Shown here one piece after another: positions 33,117 through 43,507 of a DNA stretch of 64,000 nucleotides. Both the position numbers and the translations under genes were made by a program. The stretch lies in contig JAHQRK010000013.1 in NCBI GenBank assembly GCA_019828595.1, positions 1,953,501 to 2,017,500 of the forward strand, written 5' to 3'. The notes beneath the pieces were generated by a model. That model worked only from the letters and a program-made list of their open reading frames with translations. It was not told the DNA's origin and searched no databases. Numbering within the stretch: the stretch's first letter is position 1; each line of letters opens with the position of its first letter. This DNA is from Aphanomyces cochlioides. Its lineage: Eukaryota > Oomycota > Saprolegniomycetes > Saprolegniales > Verrucalvaceae.

Positions 33117-33406
33117 ACAATCTACAGATCTTGAAGGCTCTAATTTCTAATCTCATATCTGCAACTTAGTGAATTCACAGTCAGAGACAGTTATTAGGAC
33201 TTCAGGCTACACTAAACTGAATGAGGAATGCCTCGGCGTCAACAATGAAATTGCAGATGTGGCGTTTCCCTATCAGAGCCACCGGCATCATCGATGAATC
33301 ATCTCAGCAACTTCACTTCAAAACAGAAACTCCTGTGATTATTCGCTGTTCTCTAAAGGCTTCAAGAGCAGCAGCTCGAAATTGCAGTCCTCTCAGTAAC
33401 CGACCC

Positions 33407-33467
33407 ACCCGAAGAACACTAAGTAGAGTCGAAGCCAACCTCCGACTCTACTCAGTGTTCTTTGGGT
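33407..33467. repeat. 25-bp stem hairpin
   Basis: The arms 33407-33431 (ACCCGAAGAACACTAAG...) and 33443-33467 pair with two mismatches around an 11-nt loop. It lies in a diverged duplicate (about 33190-33510) of the module holding the first hairpin (about 32700-32960). A short palindrome AGAGCTGCAGCTCT follows near 33483. Confidence 0.85.
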
Positions 33468-33829
33468 GTGTCTCTGCAATCAAGAGCTGCAGCTCTTGAT
33501 GGCTCTAAGAGAATAGAAAGTAACCATAGCAGTTTCTGTTGTGATGCTTAGTCGCCAAGGTGACTTATCGATTGATTTCTCAGCTAATCCTCACTTTGAG
33601 TTGCTAATGTATAAACAGAAACGACTATTTTACAGTTAGGTAAGGTAGGGCCTTGCAGCGATTCCTCTAACTTCGGCAAGATTAGCATTAGATTAACCTC
33701 TAACGCGCATCTTTTGACTTCTCTAGCTCAATCCATGTCGTGATATCAAGAGCCATAGATGGAGATTGAATTGAACAATTTGGAGTCTACAAGGTGGACC
33801 ACATTTCAGCAAAACGAAAAAATACACCC

Positions 33830-33893
33830 TCCTATGGGAATCGAACCCGCAACATTCGGGTTCACTTGATGTAGCACTAACCACGCGGCCAGC
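33830..33893 (-). repeat. tRNA-derived SINE head
   Basis: The minus strand reads TGGCCGCGTGGTTAGTGC (A-box-like) at 33874-33891 and GGTTCGATTCC (B box) at 33837-33847, with the spacing of a tRNA internal promoter. No acceptor stem can be formed with the flanks, so it is not a working tRNA. It is followed by a T-rich tail typical of a SINE. Its body and end were not defined. Confidence 0.6.
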
Positions 33894-34205
33894 ATCGCAT
33901 TTTACGAAAGATAGTCGTGAAAATATTAACGTTAGTACAGTTTAAATGCAGTGGTATATGCACCCTCCCATCAGGATTTATCCTCCTGTAACACACTTTC
34001 CAGCTGTTGTCTAAAACAGCTGAGGTACAAAAGCGAGCATAATGAGCCCTTAATTTGACCATAATTTGCTCTCTGAAATTGTCTGTCTTTGTGGTGTTCG
34101 GTTGTCAACAAAATAGTATGATATTTCTTCAAAATATCACAAAAATATCATGATAAAAATGTATCGGTCTGACCTTGTATATTTCTCTGGCTGGTCTGCG
34201 AGTGT

Positions 34206-34481
34206 GTGGATGGTTCCCTTCTGCTAGTGATTGCGAATTGGTACGCGGTTACTTATCTTTGCTCCGAGCCTTCTCGAACTTCCATACTGTCTGGAGCAGC
34301 TTACGTCAACGAGATATTGGACGCCACAGTGAACAAGTATCGAGCCCATGAGTTGTTACGCATGGACACTGTCGTATTTCACTCGCTCCTAATTATCCTT
34401 GAACGTCGAGGTTGATTGCAATCGACCAAACATATTTGCAGCCGTGAGAAGCTGATGATCTTTCTCTATATTGTCGGGTAA
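34206..34481 (+). pseudogene. PIF/Harbinger transposase N-terminal fragment
   Basis: The frame reads LRMDTVVFHSLLIILERRG, an in-frame TGA where Trp is expected, then LQSTKHICSREKLMIFLYIVG. This matches the start of Harbinger nucleases (F..L...L...G-L..S..I...EKL.IFL..VG). The DDE core is missing. It has no ATG start and one nonsense codon, so it is a remnant of the element bounded by the inverted repeats at 30287 and 34791. Confidence 0.65.
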
Positions 34482-34771
34482 GAATCCTTCTCAGCGTCCC
34501 ATTTCGCACGCGGACACCCAACCTTCGATATTGCATGAGAAACACTGGTGGTGATCACGAGTCATTTCAGCTCCGATATCCGGAAAGCGATATATTTATT
34601 CGGATTATTGATTGACCTTATTGCAGTCAGATGAGCAACCGAACGCATACAAAATATCATGATATGTCCGATATCACGCTTTTCTCTATATTTCCCCAAA
34701 TCAATTTCATGATATTAAATATCATGATATTTCAGTGACCACCGAACGCGCTCTAATAATACAGGTAATTA

Positions 34772-35017
34772 TTGTGCTTTTGATACAAAATTGTGAGGAA
34801 CGGTTTGAATCGACCAAGGTTTCGAATCGATTCCGAATCGAACGGGCTTCTCTGATTGGCTAGAATTGAAAATTAAAATTATTCAGCCAATCAGAATCGA
34901 TCAGCCACCTAACTCACGCAAAACACACACTGACACACACCACTTCAGTATGATGAAATCGATTTGAAAATGAATTCGCTTTTTGGTCAAAACCACAAAT
35001 TTGGTTGAAAATGACAA
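34772..35017 (+). mobile_element. MITE family M1, copy a
   Basis: 246 bp, starting TTGTGCTTTTGATACAAAATT and ending GGTTGAAAATGACAA, flanked by TA on both sides. It shares the GCCAATCAGAATCGATCAGCC core with copy b at 41457 and, more distantly, with family M2. No coding. Confidence 0.8.
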
Positions 35018-35800
35018 TATATTTCAAGATACAACTGTCAACGTAAAACTACCAACGGGACATTAGAAAAGATTTTAAATTACAAAGGATATTGAGTTAT
35101 GAACTAACAGCTGTAAAATATTTAACTCGATATTTTTTTTAAAAATATCGAATTAAAAAGTATTTTTTGTAAGAGAGGTTTTGGCCACTTGTATGGGGTA
35201 CTCTTTCACGGACTGGAGCTTTATGAGACTACCACTACTATAAATGCATGCTTTGTATCAATAAAACCGTCTGTCTACAATAACACGTGCTGTCGAATCA
35301 ATAAGTTGTTGATGGCCTGACAATAACATTGTTGTAATATCTTAAATTTAAAAGGATATCAAATTTCAAGTTAATATGGATGAGCTCCAGGAGTTGACTT
35401 GACCATCCATCCAACTCTAACGAGTCCCTCTGTTCGATGACACCTCCATGGATCCAACTCATGTGTCAAGGCCAGTCAAGATTCAAAGCGAGGCATGCGA
35501 AGGAATGAACGATGCCATTGGATGGCGCTCATTTTTTAATTGACGCCCTTGGGGATTCCCAATAATACCATCAATGTCGCCGACAAAGTCGTCTTCAATT
35601 CGATTTATGTTGCCTCCGCTGGCCGACCCACAACGGAATCAACTACACGAGCTGGGCAATCAATTGCTTCATTTTGCCTTTGACGAGTGCGCACGATCGA
35701 CTTTGAACGAAAGTCGCTATTGGGAATTCCTTCGGTCGTCCAAGGGACACAATATCTTTGAGGCGAAACCAGGCGCTTCATCCGATCTCATGCTCTCTGG

Positions 35801-37130
35801 CAGACCTTGGAAAAATAAAACTTCAAACCTACTCATAGCTCAACATGGAGGAGATAACTTATTCAATACCATCGCCGCCGCGATAAATAACTTTCTCGGG
35901 CAAGGTCAAAGAATAACTTATTCATCGCGACAGGCACTGACGAGTTATTACTCAAATAACTTTGGTGAACTCATGCAAAATGTATTCATCATTATAATCA
36001 GCCACTACATGAATCACTGGGCTTGTTGGTCAATACGTAGGGCCTCAGAAACGTCTGAGAGACCCCAGTACTCATTGTTGGCGTAGAGAAACATTTGAGC
36101 TTCAAAATTGCGTTGCAAAATCGATCGGCGCCGGTCGCTGAGCGCAAATTTCGCTGACGAGAAAAATCTCTCACACACATTCGACGTTGGCCGAATAAAT
36201 CGGCAACCAATATGCATACCTGTATTGGTCTTGCGGCGCTTGGATCGCTGCACAATCGACATGCCTTCATCGCTTTCCGCACTCATCCAACAGATGACAT
36301 ACACTCTGACACTCGTCATCACTCATACTTGCCTCTGATTGGCTCAAAATTCTCACAACCCCATTTTCAAAATTCTCGTTGTGCACGACGTGCGCGGACG
36401 TTGACAAGTATCGAGCGGCGGACGGGTACTGCTCAATAACGGTATCGAACACACGGCGGACATCACTCACACTGACATCCTCACCTTGTAGATACAATGT
36501 AACCTCATTCAATCGCTCCATTTCGACTTGGAGGCGCTCGAGCTCGCGGCGTCGCGCCACAGTCGGCATCATTGAGTCCACCGTCGCGTCACCCATTTCA
36601 ACCAGGTACTCATTGAGCTCGCCGAAACGTTTCACCATATCGTAGCACGAATTCCAGCGCGTTTGCTGGCGCATCTTTGGCACAAGGGAGGTGTGGCGGC
36701 GGAGCTTTGCCGATAGGATTAGACCACGTAGCTTCTTCATAAGGGTGTTAATTAGTGTTAGAACGTCTTCAAATTGACTCAGATAGTCCACAACAAAGAG
36801 ATTGAAGCGATGGCTTGCACAGCCAACTAGTGGAACACGAGCTTCACGCGCAAAAGCACCATTCGTCGAGCAATTGTCACCAACGAGCGCCACCACATTG
36901 TTCCACGTTTTTCCGTATAATTCCAAAACATAATCCGTATAATCGATATGGGCTCTTGCATCCAACTTGTCTCGTCGTTGATTGGTGAAAAAGATAATAA
37001 CACCCTTTTATAGCCAATAGAATTCAAGGATAGAAAAGTTGCAAAAATGGGGACGATCCAGACGACCAACCATCAAAGATAAGAGCAAATTTCGACGGCA
37101 GCATCGCGCAAATCTTTTTTCCAGGGCTTG
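35801..37130 (-). mobile_element. Second hAT element, inside a START-like gene
   Basis: The ends are CAGACCTTGGAAAAA on the left and TTTTTTCCAGGGCTTG on the right, short imperfect inverted repeats. No 8-bp duplication is visible: the left flank is CTCTCTGG and the right flank CGTGACCA. That fits a deletion adjoining the element. It belongs to a different hAT family from the one at 18619, since the termini differ. Confidence 0.7.
36014..37095 (-). pseudogene. hAT transposase remnant
   Basis: The pieces read in order FALIFDGWSS (first catalytic region), VLLSFSPINDE, then a long frame 36267-36965 with VVALVGDNCSTNGAFARE, VPLVGCASHRFNL and RWNSCYDMVKRF. The C-terminal dimerisation part follows at 36014-36322 (FIRPTSNVCERFFSSAKFAL, then YWGLSDVSEAL). 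The catalytic Asp of the DNCSTN box is present. Several frame changes lie upstream of 36965 and between the last two pieces, and the BED finger was not found, so it is inactive. Confidence 0.82.
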
Positions 37131-37895
37131 CGTGACCAAGTGTCGTCGCTCACCAGTTTGAGCAGCCTCCACTCGTCCGAATATTCTCTCGGAGCGTCCT
37201 CGCGACTGGGCAAGTTGGCTGCATTGCCCATCCTAGACTTGGACAATGAAGACGACGAGGTCGATTCCGTCTACAGTGCGCTGGAATTCGACCTGCGATC
37301 CACCAACAAGGCCCATGATGATCTCCACGAATCGCCGAGTGAACTCGAAGCTTTGCACCCTCGAGACAGCAAGACCAACAACCAGGACAGTCTTGGCGCG
37401 CAGCTCTCGTTCCTCGCCGCACGCATGGACGATACGCTCTTGCTTCTACAACGCCAACAGACCCAAATAAACTATCTTGCTAGCTGTGACCGCGTTGAAT
37501 ATCTCAAAGTTAATATCTATCTGTCAATCCTTCATCTTGGACGTGGCAAGCGGGGGGCGGCGGCGGCGGAGGGGGCGGCGGCGGCGGAGGGGGCTGCTTT
37601 CAATGCACTCTCTGCACGTGCGAAACTTCGACACGGCGGCATTTTGATGCCACTCGTCGCGCGGGCGGCTTTCACCGTGTATGTGAATCTTGCACCAACA
37701 ACGACGGCATGCAATGGGACGGCTGGCAGGTCGAGAATGTCGACATCAACTCAGCGCCATTCAACGCACGTCAGATTCGAGATCGACCATGGAATGCCAC
37801 AACAACTCCACCACGTGACGCTCTAGATTCGAACCATGCGGGGGAAAACGTTGGTTTCTTGTCGGTCGTGCTCATTTTTCCTTTCCAGCTGTCGG

Positions 37896-38787
37896 ATGAC
37901 GACTGCGACATCACCGATGAAATCGTCTGCGTCGAGTCGAGTCCTCTTGCCTCCATTGACAGTGACGGAAGAGAACGAAATGCGCCATCGACTGCTCCAT
38001 CAAATCCTTTGCCGAATGTGCCAGATCTTCGCGCAACGTCAACCGCTACTGGGACTTGGTCCGGTCGTCAAGAGGACACAAAATCTTCAAAGCCAAAGCT
38101 GGCGCTCCATCCGACGTCATGATCTCTGGCATTGTCCATTGCAGACTCCACGATGTCATGACGTGTCTCTATGCCGACAACATCATGGAGTCCGTGGACT
38201 TGCCTCTGTGTGCCCCGCATGGCAACTCGTCGGTCGTACGGACCAAGGTGTCGATATCCTTCTGGTCGCAAGCACGATGCGTGCTTTGCCGCTCCAAAGG
38301 CTCCAAGCTCGTCAAGAAAAGCGTGATTGAGAGCAGTCAGGATGGCAGTCACTCAATTCGAGCTACACCGAGATATCTCTGCACGGCGTGCTTGATTCCA
38401 ACTCCGCCACGTATCGTTCCTCGTCTACATACAATGTCCACGTTGAGCAGTTTTCCCTCGCCCAAATATCCGTTTGAGGTCGCGGCTTCTCGATCGAAGA
38501 GATTCGCGGCATTGCCCATCCTTGGCCATGACGACGATGAGGGCGAGTCGATCTACAGAAGCCAAGGATTTGGATTGAGATCAACGCAAAACTCGTTTGT
38601 GAACGTCCGGGAGTGCTTCAAGGATGATAAAGAAGCGCAAGCCATGAACTCTCAAGACAACAACGATGGCCAGAATCATCTCAGAGCCAAGCTGTCGTTT
38701 CTCGCGGCTCAGATGGATGACACACTCGAGCTTCTCCAACAGCAAAGAACCCACATTGATAGTCTTACTGGCTGTGGGCGCTGTTGA
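37896..38787 (+). pseudogene. START-like family pseudogene with internal deletions
   Basis: The 5' end (MTTATSPMKSSASSRVLLPP) matches the start of the gene at 45491. A frameshift near 38040-38060 leads into a frame with GHKIFKAKAGAPSDVMISG. Two internal segments are gone, both joined in frame: after LYAD the text jumps to NIMESVDLP, losing about 80 residues, and after TKVSIS it jumps to FWSQARCVLCR, losing about 75. The zinc-finger Cys pairs (CVLC, CTAC) and the acidic tail remain. The stop is at 38787. Homology with the region behind the 45491 gene continues for about 1 kb downstream. Confidence 0.8.
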
Positions 38788-39323
38788 ATTTCTATAAGTT
38801 AATATCATCTGTCTACTGATTGTATCTTGGAGACGGCGAGCAGGAGTAAGAATCGCAGTGAGGAAGGCGTATGCTACAGACGACCTGTGACTCGTTTCCC
38901 TCAATCGAGATGCCTTCGCTTGTCACGATCTAGAGCTAACTACAGTGAAAAGATAAGACAGCCAGCTAAGGCTAAATGTGTTGCGAGTCGACCTTCTTGG
39001 CCTCATAAGTCGATTGACAATCTATTTTTAGATGGAGTCAGCCAATCGAAATTTGCCATTTACGTTTGATAACCAACCTTCCATTGCAGTTGTAATGGCT
39101 GTGTGAATGTGCGATGAATGCAGTGGCAGCGCACAATTGAGAATAGCTCATTGACGCGTCGTCAGGGCTTTACAATTGATCCACTGCAGCCGTGTATTGT
39201 GTCCGTCAACTCGCATTTGTATTTACTGATTTCCCTCCGATGGTAAATTCTGTAAATTAATAATATTACAAGGTATTATATTTGACAGTTGCAGCCTATT
39301 TTTGTGTATTTGATACTATTTTA
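38788..39323. other. Duplicated 3' flank, no gene
   Basis: Similar to 46892-47180 downstream of the intact gene (shared TTAATATCAT, AATCTATTTTTAGAT and others). It is part of a segmental duplication. Confidence 0.6.
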
Positions 39324-39571
39324 TTGTCAATTTCATTCGAAATTGTGAGGGGGGTCTGAAATGTATCGATTTTCAAATCGATCTGCAAATCGCTCAGCCA
39401 ATCAGAATCGAGTATTTACCTAATTCACGCAAAACACACCCAGACACACGTGTAATTAATTTGGGACTTTTGCCATACTTTCAATTTATACTTGACTTTA
39501 GTATGATCGAATCGATTTGGAATAGAATTCGATTTTGGTAAAAAAATACCAAATTTGGGTGAAAAAGACAA
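39324..39571 (+). mobile_element. MITE family M2, copy a
   Basis: 248 bp, TTGTCAATTTCATTC to GGTGAAAAAGACAA, flanked by TA. It is inserted in the duplicated flank and is absent from the corresponding place near 47.2 kb. Confidence 0.85.
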
Positions 39572-39951
39572 TATTTGCTGCAAGAATTTATACCTGCATT
39601 TATTTATTAAATCACGGAGTTTCGAAGTGGGAGGGAAATTAGTAATTTTCTTCACTCGAATATCGACAACTCTGGACTTACGTTTCCACGAGCAGCGAGC
39701 GATCCAGTTGATATGTTCACGAAGTAGATTGAATCTACAGTGTGCGAATGAAGCAAGATGTTGACGTGACATCTTCTTCGGGGCAAATTTCAACGACAGC
39801 TTGTTGAGAGAGCACTAGTGAATGCCCACGGGTTGATCAACGCCAGGTTTGATGTAACAATAGAAGCTAGAGCCTATGCCTTTTTTTCTAGCTGGCATAC
39901 TGTGTACTGAGCTCATAAGACGCACGTATTCTGTGCACTAGCTTCGCTCAC

Positions 39952-40200
39952 AATGACCAGTTTAAGCAGCCTCCACTCGTCAGAATATTCCCTCGGTGCG
40001 TCCTCGCGACTGGAAAAGTTAGCTGAAAATGCCTGGACAATCAAGACCAAGTCGATTCTGTTTACAGTGGAGACAGCAAGGGCCACCATGATAGTCTAGG
40101 CGCGCAGCTCTTGTTCCTCGCAGCTCGCATGGACGATACGCTCATGCTTGTACAACGCTAAAAGACCCAAATGAACTATCTAGCTGTGACCGCGTTGAGA
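39952..40200 (+). pseudogene. START-like family, C-terminal fragment
   Basis: Starts ATGACCAGTTTAAGCAGCC and matches the tail at 37140-37490 (SSLHSSEYSLGASSRL) with deletions, then AARMDDTLMLVQR followed by a stop. Only the last ~90 residues of the family are represented, with frame damage. At 40430-40560 there is further similarity to the Cys-bearing region near 37590-37690, equally decayed. No function. Confidence 0.6.
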
Positions 40201-40768
40201 ACCTCAAAGTTGATATCTACCTGTCAATCTTTCATCTTGGACATAGAAGTGAAGGATGGGTGGATGGAGATATATCAACGTTTGTGGATTTGTTTCACGG
40301 TTCTGACTGGAATTGTTGGTTGGGAGGCCATCTCAATGCGTTTGCACCACTGCGTTTGCCTTTTTTTGTAAAACAACTGTCAATTTGTCCCGCCAGCTCC
40401 CTTTCACGATCTGAACGTAGTTGGCCAAGTCGGCGGTATAACGTTATCTCGTCAGCTAGCCGCTTTCAAAGCACACTCTGGTCGTGTGAACCTACGATGC
40501 GGCGCATTCACGACACACGTAGCCGCTTAGTACATCCTTAGCTTTCACCGGGCGGCACTGGGGGCAATGATAGCTCACTCAACAACCTTCCAAGCAAGTT
40601 GGATTCACGACTACTGGATTGCCGCTTGAGCTCTAGAGCTAGTTCCCTTTATCTTGGCGCATTTTCAATACAACTTGACACTGATGGCGATGCTCATGAG
40701 CCACTGCGAAGAAATGCAGTAGTCACCCAGTTTTCACATACCACTCTAAACTTATATCCTGTATAATA

Positions 40769-41005
40769 TTGTCTTTTTCACCCAAATTTGTATTTTTTTA
40801 CCAAAATCGAATTCTATTCCAAATCGATTCGATTATACTGAAGTCAAGTATAAATGGAAAGTATGGCAAACGACCCAAATTAATTACACGTGTGTCTGGG
40901 TGTGTTTTGCGTGAATTAGGTAAATACTCGATTCTGATTGGCTGAGCGATTTGCAGATCGATTTGAAAAATCGGACCCCCTCACAATTTCGAATGAAATT
41001 GACAA
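40769..41005 (-). mobile_element. MITE family M2, copy b
   Basis: 237 bp in reverse orientation (TTGTCTTTTTCACCC to GAAATTGACAA), flanked by TA. Its right-hand TA (41006-41007) is also the left target TA of the next MITE. Confidence 0.85.
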
Positions 41006-41007
41006 TA

Positions 41008-41365
41008 GAGAGTTTTCGGAAACACAACATTTTAGATTCAGATTCAGATCCGATCTGAAATTTGATGCGGGCCAAACGTGTATTTCGGAAGGTTTTTAGA
41101 TTCGATTTCAGATTGAAAACGGGCTTTTGTCATTAACCAATCAGAAGGCAATTATCCTACCTGAAATTTAAAATCTGGTTTCAGATCCAGACGCTGTATC
41201 TCGAAAATGTACACAAGATTCAGATCACCCGTGTGTGTGTACCAACGTGTATTTGGGGCAGTTGTTTGGGGCAAACTAAATCTTGAGAACAATTTTATAC
41301 AGGAAATATTATTTTACAGAGGAATTAGCTTGAATCTGAACTGAAAAACGCGTCCGAAAACTCTC
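41008..41365. mobile_element. MITE family M3
   Basis: 358 bp with 13-bp perfect inverted repeats GAGAGTTTTCGGA and a TA duplication (41006-41007, 41366-41367). The interior repeats AGATTCAGAT motifs. No coding. Confidence 0.8.
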
Positions 41366-41456
41366 TAATAACGTTATGATTTTATTTGACATATATGTTT
41401 TGACAGTACTTAATATTAATACGTCAAACCTCTGAAACATAATATTTCGAATCATA

Positions 41457-41672
41457 TTGTGCTTTTGATACAAAATTGTGAGGATTTCCGAATCGAACGG
41501 GCTTCTCTGATTGGCTAGAATTAAAAATTAAAATTATTCAGCCAATCAGAATCGATCAGCCACCTGACTCACGCAAAACACACACTGACACACACCACTT
41601 CAGCACGATGAAATCGATTTGAAAATGGATTCGCTTTTTGGTCAAAACCACAAATTTGGTTGAAAATGACAA
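41457..41672 (+). mobile_element. MITE family M1, copy b
   Basis: 216 bp, TTGTGCTTTTGATAC to GAAAATGACAA with TA flanks. Shorter than copy a by an internal deletion near the left end. Confidence 0.8.
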
Positions 41673-41814
41673 TAATACCCATGATATAAATTTTGAAATA
41701 TGCTTGAGGCGAAAACTGGGCGACTACGATTTATGTAAACCGAACACAAGTGGGACCAGATTTGACCATATATCGAACATAAAGCCTTCGATACGAAGTC
41801 TTTGTCTCACTAGA

Positions 41815-42010
41815 CTGTGTTCACAACATAATATACGCACACGACAAAAAACCGACAAATTTCAGACTTTTGATTGGACAACCGACACAAAATCGTTCTC
41901 TGATTGGTTGTAAATTCATTTGAATCAGGTGATTGGACGAGGAAGTTGTCGCGGCCGACACATATCGTTAACATTTAACATGTACAGCGTTTGATTGGCT
42001 AAATTACCAA
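41815..42010 (+). repeat. Stray copy of the Crypton leader
   Basis: This stretch resembles 43270-43470, the sequence just upstream of the second Crypton gene: ACGACAAAAAACCGACAA versus ACACGAAACCGACAA, then GATTGGACAACCGACA, CGTTAACATTTAACATGTAC and TTGATTGGCTAAATTA. No recombinase follows it. The remaining sequence from 41673 to 43264 shows no gene. Confidence 0.6.
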
Positions 42011-43264
42011 ATCTCAATGTTTTGAATTAATTGGTCTGTTGTACAAGGTGCAGATTGAGTATCATCGTTATAGAAACCTCAATGAATGAAATCAACGAGT
42101 TATCTTTTGCATTCTGCACTAGACTCTCCATAGCCATAAAGCGTTTGATAGTGGACTGTAAACTTTTTGATTTGTATTTTGCGTTTCACAGCGGTCTATA
42201 AACTACATGACCACGTGTGATGAGTCTAAAAGATGCTTCCCGGTTTATCTAATGCATGATCAAAACCGTGTGCCTTAAGCCGCTAAAACATGAGGCGACA
42301 TTGGAATGAGACCTCTATTTTCGTGCGTGGTGCTCTCGATGATAGATTGAGAGCACTAAGCATGAATCCGAGTTTGGCTTCAAGTCGCCTGATTTCGCAG
42401 CGAGACGTTTATGCATGCTCTAAACATGTTGTAACTCTAAACTAGTGCCAGTATTACGTAGTTGTGTTTCAGCGCATGCTCAGTGCGTCGACTATTCAAG
42501 ATGACGGCATTTGTTCCTGTTCAACACTTTCAAAGGCATCGTTCTTGGTAGTAAATGCAATCAACATGCCTTACATCAAATCTATGGTAAGCTGGCACTA
42601 GATCAGAGTTGCGTCGTGTTCAGAGCATGCCTGCATTATAATCTCACATCAAAATCGGGGGATTTTGAAGCCAAACTTGGAATCAAGGTTTGTCTAGCTT
42701 CAACATCGCCTAATATTTAGACAACTTTGAGTACACGCTCTCTATCATGCAGTCGATGACCTGAGAAGTATCTTACAGATCATGACCGTTGGACACATAG
42801 TTTATATGAGCATCATTAAACGCTGGATAAGAAGTGTCGCCTACAGTAATTTATCGGCCACTTGTATGTCAATAGAATCGACTACTCTTTATACTCTGAC
42901 TCTACATGCTTTGCGGCATGCTGCATGTTTTCAGAAGGCAATAACTTGCGTCGGCGTTATAGGTTTCAACTTAATTAGACTAATTCAATATGCATTTAAT
43001 GAAGACTGGTTGTGACATTCACAAGAACCTAAATAATTGACGCATGATCTCATTCTAGGGAATATGCTCAATAACTGCATGTTGAATTAATCGAACTGGG
43101 TTAAACTATCACGCTGACACAAGCCGTTGTCTTCTACAATCGCGCAGCATAGCAAACACATGTAGTAGAGTTGGAGTATGAGGCCTCAACTCGAAAGGAT
43201 GTCGATTCCATTGCCGACAAAGTCAATCGAAATACTATTCTTTTCGACCAATCATAAAATTGTT

Positions 43265-43500
43265 GGATAAAATTGTCGTGTTTCCGATTTAATCTATACA
43301 TAATATATACACGCGACACGAAACCGACAATTTTTAGCTCTTTGATTGGAGAACTGACAAATATCTTTTTTTCCATTGGACAAAAAAACACCTGTCCAAA
43401 GCATTGGTCGCTCTCGCTGTCGCGGCAGGAACATATTTCAACATTTAACATATACGTGACTTGATTGGTCAATTTTAAGCAAGAGTCATCGCCACTCATA
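43265..43500 (+). promoter_or_regulatory. Probable Crypton leader/promoter
   Basis: Sequence directly upstream of the recombinase ATG, with repeated GATTGG (CCAAT-box) motifs and ACATTTAACATATAC. Its conservation in the stray copy at 41815-42010 suggests it is part of the mobile unit. No transcription start could be determined. Confidence 0.4.
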
Positions 43501-43507
43501 CTTTGAA

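Larger units (their letters stand above)
30287..34791 (+). mobile_element. Decayed Harbinger-like element flanked by inverted repeats
   Basis: About 80 bp at 30287-30370 (TTGTATCAAAAGCACAATAAT, ACCTGTAT, AGAGCGCGTTC, AAATATCAT) recur in inverted order at about 34715-34791. Between them lie a PIF/Harbinger transposase fragment (34206-34481), a nested pogo element, the foldback cluster and a SINE. The outermost 20 bp coincide with the end of a MITE family (see 34772), so the exact termini are uncertain. No target duplication could be confirmed. Confidence 0.5.
35574..37503 (+). pseudogene. START-like family pseudogene split by a hAT insertion
   Basis: The 5' part 35574-35800 codes a normal family N-terminus (MSPTKSSSIRF, LPPLADPQRNQLHELGNQLL, WEFLRSSKGHNIFEAKPG) and is closest to the intact gene at 48779. 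It stops at LMLSG, where a hAT element begins. After the element, at about 37137, the sequence resumes with the C-terminal part only (SSLTSLSSLHSSEYSLGASS, DDEVDSVYSALEFDLRST) and ends near 37503. Roughly 800 bp coding the START core and the zinc finger are absent. Insertion and deletion together destroy the gene. Confidence 0.8.

Noticed and set aside
32732..33499. Two related ORFs (76 and 92 codons) as a gene family
   Set aside because: Their similarity follows from the duplicated hairpin modules; the frames run through the hairpin arms and show no domain.
32881..33520. CRISPR-like array
   Set aside because: The repeated sequences are inverted arms of hairpins rather than regularly spaced direct repeats, and the genome is eukaryotic.
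33830..33893. Functional tRNA gene on the minus strand
   Set aside because: A and B boxes are present, but the flanks cannot form a 7-bp acceptor stem and the anticodon arm is poor; called a SINE head instead.
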